Shown: positions 1 through 6,020 of the stretch, piece by piece
Position numbering within the stretch: the first letter of the stretch is position 1
Layout of the letters: every line of letters begins with the position of its first letter
Origin: CAXFCD01 sp964001155
GTDB lineage: Bacteria; Fidelibacterota; Marinisomatia; Marinisomatales; UBA1611
DNA length: 6,020 bases
Direction of reading: 5' to 3'
NCBI GenBank assembly: GCA_964001155.1
Contig: CAXFCD010000067.1
Location: 1 to 6,020 of the forward strand
Program-made: the position numbers and the translations under genes
The notes under the pieces: model-generated
What the model was told of the DNA's origin: nothing
Seen by the model: only the letters and a program-made list of their open reading frames with translations
Databases searched by the model: none

Positions 1-354
1 GGTGTGTTGGATGGCCGTCTTTATGGATACTTAAAAACCTGGGCGAAAGATCAATATTTAGCCGATGATGTTTTTGGAGAATCGGTTGATTATCTCACGC
101 CTCGGGAACTAATCAGGAATCTTGATAATTTTTATAAAGATCCATTGAATTGGTATATCCCGGTTCCGGCAGCAATTGTAATAGCTAATATGTATGCGGA
201 AAGAGTACCTGTTCCCGTCATTGATAACCATATTGTAAAGACACGCAGATGGATCAATGATTTAACATTGGATTTGGATACGCTTAATTATAGCAGGCTC
301 ATTGAAGAAAAATTAATGAAGCACCACCAACAGCAGTTTAATCAATCCGAATAA
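1..354 (+). CDS. 3' end of a gene of unknown function (5' partial)
   Basis: The frame is open from the first base of the window to a TAA at 352-354, giving 117 visible codons. The GTG at 4 is probably not the true start, because nothing upstream closes the frame and the gene most likely began before the window. The visible part is soluble-looking, mixed charged and aromatic, with no membrane segment, no cysteine and no metal-binding or catalytic motif I recognise. A short hydrophobic stretch (VPAAIVIANMYAERVPVPVI, about residues 54-73 counting from the GTG) could be a buried helix and strand. The tail is polar (KHHQQQFNQSE). Its last 17 nt overlap the 3' end of the convergent small exported gene. 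I do not recognise the family and assign no function. That it is a real gene rests on the long open frame and ordinary amino-acid composition. Confidence 0.6.
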   Translation, partial: GVLDGRLYGYLKTWAKDQYLADDVFGESVDYLTPRELIRNLDNFYKDPLNWYIPVPAAIVIANMYAERVPVPVIDNHIVKTRRWINDLTLDLDTLNYSRLIEEKLMKHHQQQFNQSE

Positions 355-736
355 AACCTGCTTTTGGATGCCAGGCAAAAACACGATTTTCGCCGGCAAA
401 TTTCACCTTTGAAATAGTAAACTTGTAGGTGTGTGGTTTTTCACCGTCCAATGGATAAGAGGTTGTTTTTGTGGTGGCAAAACCGGTTTGGAGCGGCGGT
501 TCATAATTATAAACTAAAACCATTCTCTCTTCCCCTAGGAATTCCTTATTGCCGGAATATTCTGCTAAAAATCCTTCTAAATAATCCACTGGCCGTCCAA
601 CATGATTGACTACTTCCACATTGATTAAGACTTTCGCATCATCAATGACACGGGGGCGAACCTCTATGGAAAAAGGTACTTTATCCTCGCTGAATAAAAT
701 GCAGAGTAAAAATAGATAGGTGAATGCCTGTTTCAT
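338..736 (-). CDS. Small exported beta-rich protein of unknown function
   Basis: This encodes 132 residues starting at ATG (734-736). Residues 1-17 look like a Sec signal peptide: short basic n-region (MKQ), hydrophobic core (AFTYLFLLCILF) and a likely cleavage near FS-ED. C12 is preceded by leucines rather than a normal lipobox, so a lipoprotein is unlikely. The mature part of about 115 residues alternates hydrophobic and polar residues, as in a beta sandwich: strands around VLINVEVVNHVG (36-47), RMVLVYNY (71-78) and HTYKFTISKVKF (102-113), ending in AWHPKAGFIRID. The phrase VNHVGRPV resembles the loop of Ig-like or FxLYD-type extracytoplasmic domains, but I cannot name a family. There is no clear Shine-Dalgarno before the ATG. 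The gene is divergent from the PorZ-like gene across a 129-nt spacer, which permits but does not prove shared control. It probably acts in the periplasm or at the outer membrane. Confidence 0.75.
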   Translation of the reverse strand: MKQAFTYLFLLCILFSEDKVPFSIEVRPRVIDDAKVLINVEVVNHVGRPVDYLEGFLAEYSGNKEFLGEERMVLVYNYEPPLQTGFATTKTTSYPLDGEKPHTYKFTISKVKFAGENRVFAWHPKAGFIRID

Positions 737-775
737 ATGCGGAAAATTGGGATGAAAAATTGAAAGACAAAAGAG

Positions 776-793
776 AAAGGTTTCGAAACCTTT
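776..793. promoter_or_regulatory. 18-bp perfect palindrome in divergent spacer (candidate operator)
   Basis: The sequence AAAGGTTTCGAAACCTTT is an exact inverted repeat centred between 784 and 785. It lies 40 nt from the start of the leftward small exported gene and 73 nt from the start of the rightward PorZ-like gene. A site of this symmetry between divergent starts is typical of dimeric regulator binding. Folded as RNA it would give 7 A/T-rich pairs around TCGA. Neither side has a suitable U-tract, and both neighbouring genes start here rather than end, so a terminator is unlikely. The binding protein is unknown. Confidence 0.4.
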
Positions 794-795
794 TC

Positions 796-814
796 GAGCG
801 GTGAGCGGTATAAG
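796..814 (+). promoter_or_regulatory. Tandem GAGCGGT repeat merging into a -10-like TATAAG box
   Basis: GAGCGGT occurs twice head to tail (796-802 and 803-809). The last T begins TATAAG (809-814), which matches the TATAAT -10 consensus at five of six positions, about 51 nt before the TTG start at 866. I see no convincing -35 hexamer 16-18 nt upstream; that position falls on the right half of the palindrome. It could be the promoter of the PorZ-like gene, with the palindrome placed to overlap the polymerase site. This is weak evidence by eye only. Confidence 0.25.
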
Positions 815-865
815 GTAGATTCCTGAACAGTTTTTTCTAAGAAAACCATAAACTAATTTAATTCA

Positions 866-3229
866 TTGAACCGAATAAAATATTTATTTCTATTCTACCT
901 TGTTTCACTGTCCTTATCCCAAGTGCGGATAGGCGAATGGCAAGCGCTTACTTCACCGTTAAATGTTCGGGATTTAACATCGGTGACATTGGACTTGTTT
1001 GCCGCCACAGAAGGAGGTTTGTTCCATATCCAAGACAGTGTTTATCAAACCTATACAACCGTGGACGGATTATTAGGTGTCGATTTGGCTGCCATTGACC
1101 GGGACCGGGATGGGTATATTTGGATTGGCGGTGATGTACCTTATGGATTTGTTCAGGTTTACGATCCCAAAAAAAAGGAATCAATCATCAGTTTTGATTT
1201 TGAATTAAGTGGAATTATGGATATTCAAGTTTTAGATTCATTGGCTTTTGTTTTTTTCATAGACGGGCAGGATTTGGGGCTCATGAAATTCCTCTATGAT
1301 GGTGGCTGGGAATACCGGGATAGTTTCAGAAATTTTCCTGATGAAGTCGGCACAGTTCATTGTTTTTTGGGAAATGATTCAACACTTTTTATCGGAACAG
1401 ACAATGGAATCTATCATGGATCATTGAATGAAAATTTAAAAGATCCGAATCGTTGGCATTCAGTAGATGATGCAATAACCATGTCTGTCACTGCTATGGC
1501 GTTCGATGATTCTGTCTTGATCTTTTCCTCAGGGACTTCAATATTTGAATTTTCAATTCAAACGGGAACTTGGACTGAAATTGAATTTTCCTACGCCCTT
1601 TCTGAAATCAGTGAAATTTTTATAATGGATGGTACCAATTGGATCATGGATCAAAACAATCTTTATCGAAAGTCTAATGTTGGGGTTGAACTTGTGGAGA
1701 GCCGTTATAATCTCTCCGGTATGACGAGCCTGAATGATAAAATTATTGTTGGGACAGATAACGGAATCCTATTTATTGAAGAATCCAATGAAGGGACTGA
1801 TTCTGTGGTTCGGTTTCTGCCCAATGCCCCGGTAACCAGCGGATTTTCTGCGATCACAGTATTGGATGATGGCAGATTGGTTGGGGGTAGTTCAAAGGGT
1901 ATTTCGATATATAGTGATGTAGGGTGGCGCAATATTCTTGAAATCAAAACTGAAGGAAGCGATACCATTCACACTCAATATGATTATACTTCATTTATTG
2001 GTGATACTGTTTTCCATGATTTTGGTGGTTTTGTATCTGATATTGAACAAGGACCGGATGGCCTTATTTATTGTGGAATCCGCGGCGCTTACCCACGTAC
2101 CTACAGCCAACCCTATCGGACAAGTGGTGGTGTTATTTCGATTGACGTAGATGATCCATCCAATATTTTTGTATTTGATACAACCTATTTGAGTTATCAT
2201 TCAACATCCACCAATCCCAGACCTTATATGGTTGTATTTGATATTGAATTTGATAATTCGGGAAATATGTGGGTAGCCAATCCTTACTGCATCAATGGCA
2301 ATGAACCCATTCATGTAAGATCAACTGGAAATGAATGGAAACATTACGGTTCATCGGAGACCTCTGTTAAGATTAGCCAAACGCCGGGGTCCATCGCCTT
2401 TGATTCGTGGGGGCGAATGTGGTTTTCCGCTTTCCAGGCTTCGGAAGCGAATTTGGGAGTTTATCCAAATGGTGGCATCTTCATGTTAGACTTTGAAGGT
2501 GATCCTTTTAATCCTGTCTCATTTTCGTGGAAAAAGGTTCAGGAAAGCGGGGCAGTTTGGTCTTTAGGAGTGGGCTTGAATAACCGTTTATATTATTTGA
2601 CGCCCAACGGGCTCAATTATTTTGATTTAACAAATTCTACATCGAATCCGGTGACTCGAGAAAATGAATTTTCCTATTTTCCTAACATTTCTTTCGGGAC
2701 AGGAGCGGAACTTAAAATGGATCACCACGGTAATATTTGGACCCATTCACCGACAGATGGAATTCATGTTTTACTTGAGAATACAACATATTGGCCGGAC
2801 ATTAATGGATTACGGACAGATAATTCGCCGCTTTTGTCTGATGCAGTTACGGATATTGCTTTTGATGAGAAACGAAACCTTGCTTACATCGCGACAAACA
2901 AAGGTGTGAACATTTTGCGGATTCCATTTGGGGAAGAAAAGAAGAATTACAATGATGTAAAAGTTTTTCCAAGTCCCTTTTATATTCCATCAGAAAAATC
3001 CATGATTGTGGATGGGTTGCCTTTTGAGTCATCCATGATGGTCATGACATTGGACGGAAAGGTGATACGAAAAATTCCTACCCAAGGCATTAGTATTGAT
3101 GGGGATCAACTCTCGTGGGATGGGCGGGACGATGAGGGGGATTATGTTTCCAGCGGTGTCTATCTTTTGGCGATCTATGGGATGGATGGATCCCAGACTG
3201 TAGAAAAAATAACCGTTATTAAAAACTAG
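866..3229 (+). CDS. PorZ-like secreted two-beta-propeller protein with T9SS-type C-terminal domain
   Basis: 787 residues. The TTG at 866 is the only sensible start: an in-frame TAA lies at 854-856 and the TTG directly precedes a good signal peptide (NRIKYLFLFYLVSLSLSQ, cleavage near SLS-Q). No Shine-Dalgarno is visible. Residues 20 to about 690 hold propeller-type repeats, each with a D-x-x-G-x-(I/L/M)-W turn or a GT-(D/N)-x-G-(I/L) strand: EGGLFHI (49), DRDGYIWIGG (81), GTDNGIYHG (177), GTDNGILFI (296), NSGNMWVANP (464), SWGRMWFSA (514), HHGNIWTHSP (621), YIATNKGVNIL (674). Residues 697-787 form a C-terminal sorting/FlgD-Ig-like domain: VKVFPSPF, GLPFESSMMVMTLDGKVIR, LSWDGRDDEGDYVSSGVYLL and a final KITVIKN. 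Length, the opening RIGEWQALTS, the layout and this tail all resemble PorZ, a surface protein of the Bacteroidetes T9SS attachment complex, which has two propellers plus a C-terminal domain and is about 776 residues long. Orthology is inferred; it could instead be another propeller protein exported by T9SS. It ends 2 nt from the convergent permease gene. Confidence 0.75.
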   Translation: MNRIKYLFLFYLVSLSLSQVRIGEWQALTSPLNVRDLTSVTLDLFAATEGGLFHIQDSVYQTYTTVDGLLGVDLAAIDRDRDGYIWIGGDVPYGFVQVYDPKKKESIISFDFELSGIMDIQVLDSLAFVFFIDGQDLGLMKFLYDGGWEYRDSFRNFPDEVGTVHCFLGNDSTLFIGTDNGIYHGSLNENLKDPNRWHSVDDAITMSVTAMAFDDSVLIFSSGTSIFEFSIQTGTWTEIEFSYALSEISEIFIMDGTNWIMDQNNLYRKSNVGVELVESRYNLSGMTSLNDKIIVGTDNGILFIEESNEGTDSVVRFLPNAPVTSGFSAITVLDDGRLVGGSSKGISIYSDVGWRNILEIKTEGSDTIHTQYDYTSFIGDTVFHDFGGFVSDIEQGPDGLIYCGIRGAYPRTYSQPYRTSGGVISIDVDDPSNIFVFDTTYLSYHSTSTNPRPYMVVFDIEFDNSGNMWVANPYCINGNEPIHVRSTGNEWKHYGSSETSVKISQTPGSIAFDSWGRMWFSAFQASEANLGVYPNGGIFMLDFEGDPFNPVSFSWKKVQESGAVWSLGVGLNNRLYYLTPNGLNYFDLTNSTSNPVTRENEFSYFPNISFGTGAELKMDHHGNIWTHSPTDGIHVLLENTTYWPDINGLRTDNSPLLSDAVTDIAFDEKRNLAYIATNKGVNILRIPFGEEKKNYNDVKVFPSPFYIPSEKSMIVDGLPFESSMMVMTLDGKVIRKIPTQGISIDGDQLSWDGRDDEGDYVSSGVYLLAIYGMDGSQTVEKITVIKN

Positions 3230-3231
3230 AT

Positions 3232-4338
3232 TTACAACAAATGTGAATTTTTTGAAATAAAAATCATTTCTGAAATGACCACTTTTAACACTCCGGCAGC
3301 AGGCACCGCAAATAGCATTCCCAATGGACCAATCAAAATCCCACCGATCAATAATACGATCATGACAAGCATGGGATGAAGTCCCACACTTTCACCCACC
3401 AAAACAGGCGTAATAAAATTGTTATCAATTTGTTGGACAATCACAAACATCAACACAATATCTAATATATAAAAAGGAGAAGGAACGACCCCGAAAAGTT
3501 GATGTGCCAACGCCGCATCATTGCCCAAATTGTTCATCAAAGCGATCAAGATTGCGGGGATCATTCCAACAAACGGCCCCACCATGGGAATCAAATTCGC
3601 CAATCCTGCAATAATCCCAATAAACACAATCAAAGTCATATTAGCGCCCAATTTATTTAAAATAAAAAGTCCAATAATGGAAAGAACGGCTACACTGCCG
3701 GCGGCGAGAATTTGTCCACGGAGATATTTTGAGATTTGCTGCTCGATATTGTAGATGGTTCTTAAACCCACTTCCAAATATTTATTGGGGATGAAGCGAA
3801 CCAGGGACCGCTTAAAATCATGATATTCAATGAGTAGGATAATGGTAAAAATCAGGACCATAACCGTGACAAAAAACAGACTGCCGGCGGAACCCAATAA
3901 AGATAAAATATTTTGAAAAACGCCTCCAATACTTTCTTTTGCCACTATAATGAGTTTCTCTGTCTTTGGGATCAAATTAGCCAAAAATTCCGGTAAAACA
4001 TCTTTTGTTTGTTGAGACAAACTTTCCATACTCAGGGCAAAATCCTTCTGCTGCAATTTTTGTGTAAACAGTTTTACTTGAGATCCCAAATTGGAAATAA
4101 AACTGCTGAAAAACCAAAGTCCTAAGGTTATGACACCACCCAGAATTAAAAGTACACTTGCACTACGGGAACGAATTTTTCTCTCAAGTGCATCCACGCT
4201 TTGCAAAAAGATGGTGGTAAACAAAAAAGCAAAAATAAGCATCACAATGACAGAAGCAAGAAAAGGGAGGATGTTCCAAGCCAATCCACCAATGACAATC
4301 AGTAGAAGGAGGCGGTATAATTTTTGAACCGAATCCAT
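3232..4338 (-). CDS. AI-2E family transporter (TqsA/PerM-like inner-membrane protein)
   Basis: 368 residues, the usual length for the family. Hydrophobic segments lie at about 7-45 (two), 60-82, 152-172, 210-230, 235-262, 290-303 and 322-355, with a soluble, partly helical loop at about 85-145, as is typical of this family. Conserved blocks are visible: KYLRGQ (204-209), GLANLIPMVGPFVGMIPA (245-262), then NNFITPVLVGESVGLHPMLV (306-325) and GGILIGPLGMLFAVPAAGVLKV (332-353). Family members include the AI-2 exporter TqsA, Na+(Li+)/H+ antiporters and many proteins without a known substrate, so no substrate is assigned. The ATG overlaps the stop of the upstream cyclic-nucleotide-binding gene (TAATG). 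No Shine-Dalgarno is present before it, so translation probably depends on coupling to that gene. The 3' end abuts the convergent PorZ-like gene with only 2 nt between stops. Family assignment is firm; transport role and substrate are unknown. Confidence 0.93.
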   Translation of the reverse strand: MDSVQKLYRLLLLIVIGGLAWNILPFLASVIVMLIFAFLFTTIFLQSVDALERKIRSRSASVLLILGGVITLGLWFFSSFISNLGSQVKLFTQKLQQKDFALSMESLSQQTKDVLPEFLANLIPKTEKLIIVAKESIGGVFQNILSLLGSAGSLFFVTVMVLIFTIILLIEYHDFKRSLVRFIPNKYLEVGLRTIYNIEQQISKYLRGQILAAGSVAVLSIIGLFILNKLGANMTLIVFIGIIAGLANLIPMVGPFVGMIPAILIALMNNLGNDAALAHQLFGVVPSPFYILDIVLMFVIVQQIDNNFITPVLVGESVGLHPMLVMIVLLIGGILIGPLGMLFAVPAAGVLKVVISEMIFISKNSHLL

Positions 4339-4820
4339 TATTGAGTATTGGCTAATTTTTCATTGGTTCGACGTAGTCTTTCTCCTAATACGCGGGAGAG
4401 GTCCAACATGATCTTGTTACTAACTTTTGGATCGCGATCCATAAGTGTGAGCAGGTCAGTTTTGAAAAAACCTACCAATTTTGAAGGATCTAAAGCCACT
4501 GCTGTTGCAGATCTGGGTTCTTCGTCTAACAGAGCTAATTCTCCAAAAAAATCACCGGATTCTAACGTAGCAAAAATAATACCGCTGTCAGGATCCTTAA
4601 TTTCTACTTTCCCTTCAATGATCACATACATTCCTTCCGCAGGCGCCATTTTTTTAAAAATAGGTTCGTCCTTTTTATAAGTACGTTCATGAGTCAACTG
4701 GGCAACTTCTTTTAATTCATTTGGCGAAAGATTCTCAAAAACAGGAATTCGGCTCAAAACATAAAGGATTGGGTTTTCGGATAAATCCGGTTTAAAAAAG
4801 TTTTCATACAATGTTTTCAT
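4338..4820 (-). CDS. Stand-alone cyclic-nucleotide-binding domain protein (Crp/Fnr-type sensor without HTH)
   Basis: 160 residues, essentially one cNMP-binding domain. Residues 18-40 (ILYVLSRIPVFENLSPNELKEVA) are the usual N-terminal helix and LxxxPLF-like entry. Strands follow through VIIEGKVEI (66-74). The phosphate-binding cassette runs from 89 to 107, GDFFGELALLDEEPRSATA, with E94, R103 and S104 in the positions that contact the ribose and cyclic phosphate in Crp. Real nucleotide binding is therefore likely. After the C helix (about 131-155, KVSNKIMLDLSRVLGERLRRTNE) the protein stops, so there is no helix-turn-helix and it should not be a DNA-binding regulator. It has no signal peptide or membrane segment, so it is cytoplasmic. 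The start is supported by AAAGG 8 nt upstream. It is translationally coupled to the AI-2E family permease, suggesting it senses a nucleotide and acts on that protein; this is inference from layout. Confidence 0.9.
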   Translation of the reverse strand: MKTLYENFFKPDLSENPILYVLSRIPVFENLSPNELKEVAQLTHERTYKKDEPIFKKMAPAEGMYVIIEGKVEIKDPDSGIIFATLESGDFFGELALLDEEPRSATAVALDPSKLVGFFKTDLLTLMDRDPKVSNKIMLDLSRVLGERLRRTNEKLANTQ

Positions 4821-4828
4821 GGATGGTA

Positions 4829-4833
4829 CCTTT
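4829..4833 (-). promoter_or_regulatory. Shine-Dalgarno for the cNMP-binding protein gene
   Basis: Read on the minus strand, AAAGG lies 8 nt before the ATG at 4820. It is the clearest ribosome-binding site in the window; the other visible starts lack one. It supports the chosen start and a translation entry point for the cNMP-sensor/permease pair. Confidence 0.45.
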
Positions 4834-4870
4834 AGAATTAATACAAAGTTTAGAAAAGTATTTTAATTAG

Positions 4871-5062
4871 TTAGGATTCGTTTACATCCAGCGCTTGCGA
4901 TACATCCCAAATCAAGTCTTTTGCATTTTCTGCACCGATGGAAAGTCGAACCATTTTGTCCGTGAACTCTAACGCATTTTTTTCAATTTCAGGGACGTCT
5001 ACATGTGTCATGGAATATGGTTGCTGCGCCAAAAATCCCGGTTTCAATTTTTTCTTATTCAT
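4871..5062 (-). pseudogene. Remnant of a Cys/Met-metabolism PLP-dependent (trans-sulfuration) enzyme, probable internal deletion
   Basis: This is an intact 63-codon ORF from ATG (5062) to TAA. Residues 14-60 match the C-terminal end of cystathionine gamma-synthase/lyase and O-acetylhomoserine sulfhydrylase proteins: QPYSMTHVDVP aligns with the family's HPASMTHASVP, and MVRLSIGAENAKDLIWDVSQAL with LxRLSVGIEDxEDLIxDLxQAL. The full enzymes have about 380-400 residues; here the PLP-binding lysine and all of the large domain are absent, so catalysis is impossible. Residues 1-13 (MNKKKLKPGFLAQ) look like the start of the same family (KKxxPGFxTxAIHAG), so the ORF resembles both ends of one gene joined in frame after loss of roughly 1 kb. 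The loss could be genuine or an assembly collapse. It starts 11 nt after the adenosine deaminase stop and ends 50 nt before the cNMP-binding gene, so it is probably co-transcribed. A functional micro-protein is possible but less likely. Confidence 0.65.
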
Positions 5063-5073
5063 TATTTAATTTA

Positions 5074-6020
5074 TTAAGAATCGAAATTGATGTATTCAGG
5101 ATGGAGCCCAAATTCTTGTTCAAATTCTTCCGCAATTGCTTTGATCATTTTTCGCCGTTCGTTATGGGGAAGAAATGCACTTTTCATGGCAATGATGGTA
5201 ATCTCCCGAAAGTCATGGAGTTTGAAATCAAATAACTCATGGGCTAACATAAATTCTTTTGTCATGGTCGTGTCTGACATGAGGCGGTTGTCAGTATTCA
5301 GCGTAACGCGAATCCCCTGATCATAATAAAACTTAAGCGGATGATATTTCAATGATCGCACACTCCGAGTTTGCCAGTTGGATGTGAGACAAATCTCCAG
5401 TGGAATGCGATGGTCATTCACATATTGCATAAGATCTTTATCTTCTTTCAATTTCGTACCATGCCCAATTCGGTTTGCACCGCAATAATGAATGGCTTGT
5501 CGAATGGATGCGGGACCAAAAGCTTCACCTGCATGAATGGTGGAATTAATATTATTATTTCTGATTTGATAAAATGCTTCTCGGTGTTCTTTCGCAGGAA
5601 AATTTTCTTCAGCGCCTGCAAGATCAAATCCCACCACACCTTTATTTTTGTATTGGACTGCTAGGTCAGCTAATTTCAGAGAAATTTCCGGTGAAATTGA
5701 ACGAATCCCGCAAACTATGATACCGGATTTGACACCGAACTCTTTTTCACCTTTTTTTAATCCTTCTTTGACGGACTCTACTGCCATATCCAGCGTCATT
5801 CCTTTTTGTTGATGAAGAATAGGAGAATACCGCACTTCCATATATCGGACATTTTCTTCTGCAGCGTCTTCGATCAATTCATAAGCAAACCGTTTGAGAG
5901 ATTCAGGCGTTTGCATGACAGACAAGGTAATGTCGAAACGTTCAAGGTAATCTTCCAAAGACCCTCGTTTTTCTCCAATCCGAAGATGGGAGGACAATTC
6001 ATCCAAATCGAAGGAGGGAA
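5074..6020 (-). CDS. add: Adenosine deaminase (5' end outside window)
   Basis: The frame is open to the window edge. The TTG at 6006 is internal, since the codons before it (...P-S-F-D) remain open and the family's N-terminal HxH zinc motif is still missing, probably a few dozen residues upstream. Numbered from that TTG, visible signatures are SLEDYLERFDITLSVMQTPE (16-35), ENVRYMEVRYSP (51-62), GFDLAG (126-131), the catalytic/zinc HAGE (158-161), IGHGTKL (180-186), LTSN (207-210) and TLNTDN (235-240). D239 keeps the zinc-ligand aspartate. The following Asp of mammalian ADA is Asn (NTDNRLMS), a variant I recall as common in bacterial adenosine deaminases. The cytoplasmic enzyme converts adenosine or deoxyadenosine to inosine or deoxyinosine plus ammonia in purine salvage. 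Specificity for adenosine rather than adenine or another aminopurine is inferred. It heads a same-strand run through the PLP-enzyme remnant, the cNMP-binding protein and the AI-2E protein. Confidence 0.93.
   Translation of the reverse strand, partial: PSFDLDELSSHLRIGEKRGSLEDYLERFDITLSVMQTPESLKRFAYELIEDAAEENVRYMEVRYSPILHQQKGMTLDMAVESVKEGLKKGEKEFGVKSGIIVCGIRSISPEISLKLADLAVQYKNKGVVGFDLAGAEENFPAKEHREAFYQIRNNNINSTIHAGEAFGPASIRQAIHYCGANRIGHGTKLKEDKDLMQYVNDHRIPLEICLTSNWQTRSVRSLKYHPLKFYYDQGIRVTLNTDNRLMSDTTMTKEFMLAHELFDFKLHDFREITIIAMKSAFLPHNERRKMIKAIAEEFEQEFGLHPEYINFDS

Noticed and set aside
1705..2200. Minus- and plus-strand ORFs of 69-87 codons inside the PorZ-like gene
   Set aside because: They are out-of-frame shadows of a long coding region, with low-complexity composition and no start context or family resemblance.
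3204..3220. AATAAC-C-GTTATT inverted repeat with a T-run on the minus strand just past the permease stop
   Set aside because: The usable stem is five A/T pairs around a 3-nt loop, too weak to call a rho-independent terminator by eye.
3264..3278. Inverted repeat TCATTTC-T-GAAATGA followed by a T-run on the minus strand, resembling a terminator
   Set aside because: On the minus strand it would end transcription before the permease stop codon. On the plus strand the trailing T-run is short and interrupted. The stem is only six or seven mostly A/T pairs, so it may be chance, although it could weakly end the PorZ-like transcript.
4348..4680. 110-codon plus-strand ORF opposite the cNMP-binding gene
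   Set aside because: It is antisense to a well-recognised domain and its serine-rich composition is typical of a reverse-strand shadow.
4821..4870. Possible separate promoter for the cNMP-sensor/permease pair, including a Bacteroidetes-like TTTG element
   Set aside because: The minus strand contains TAAACTTTG, but the spacing does not fit TAnnTTTG, and no paired -33 or -35 element is evident. Read-through from the upstream genes is equally possible.
5448..5639. 63-codon minus-strand ORF and the plus-strand ORFs at 5087-5320 and 5371-5664
   Set aside because: They lie inside the adenosine deaminase gene in other frames. That gene has clear family motifs throughout, and these have no recognisable features.

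Overview
The window reads as a compact, AT-rich bacterial chromosome segment (GC near 40% by eye). It has six genes or gene remnants and no sign of plasmid, phage, IS, CRISPR or RNA genes. The best organism guess is a member of the Fibrobacteres-Chlorobi-Bacteroidetes group, possibly Marinimicrobia (SAR406) or a relative. This rests on the large exported beta-propeller protein with a type IX secretion (T9SS)-like C-terminal domain, on the rarity of Shine-Dalgarno sequences, and on the tight gene packing. No marker gene is present, so the assignment is an inference.

Left part (1-3229). The 3' end of an unrecognised gene (+) runs into a small exported beta-rich protein gene (-), and their 3' ends overlap by 17 nt. 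That small gene is divergent from a 787-residue secreted protein (+, TTG start) that resembles PorZ of the Bacteroidetes T9SS: signal peptide, two propeller-like regions and a C-terminal sorting/FlgD-Ig-like domain. The 129-nt divergent spacer holds an 18-bp perfect palindrome and a 7-bp tandem repeat next to a -10-like box.

Right part (3232-6020, all -). In transcription order there is an adenosine deaminase gene (5' end outside the window), a 63-codon ORF that looks like the two ends of a trans-sulfuration PLP enzyme joined after loss of the middle, a stand-alone cyclic-nucleotide-binding protein, and an AI-2E family membrane protein. The last two are joined by a TAATG stop/start overlap, which suggests they are made together. 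The deaminase serves purine salvage; a functional link between it and the downstream pair is not evident.

I see no clear undescribed system. The items most worth a second look are the collapsed PLP-enzyme remnant, the coupled cNMP-sensor/permease pair, the PorZ-like protein with its divergent small exported neighbour, and the palindrome between them.
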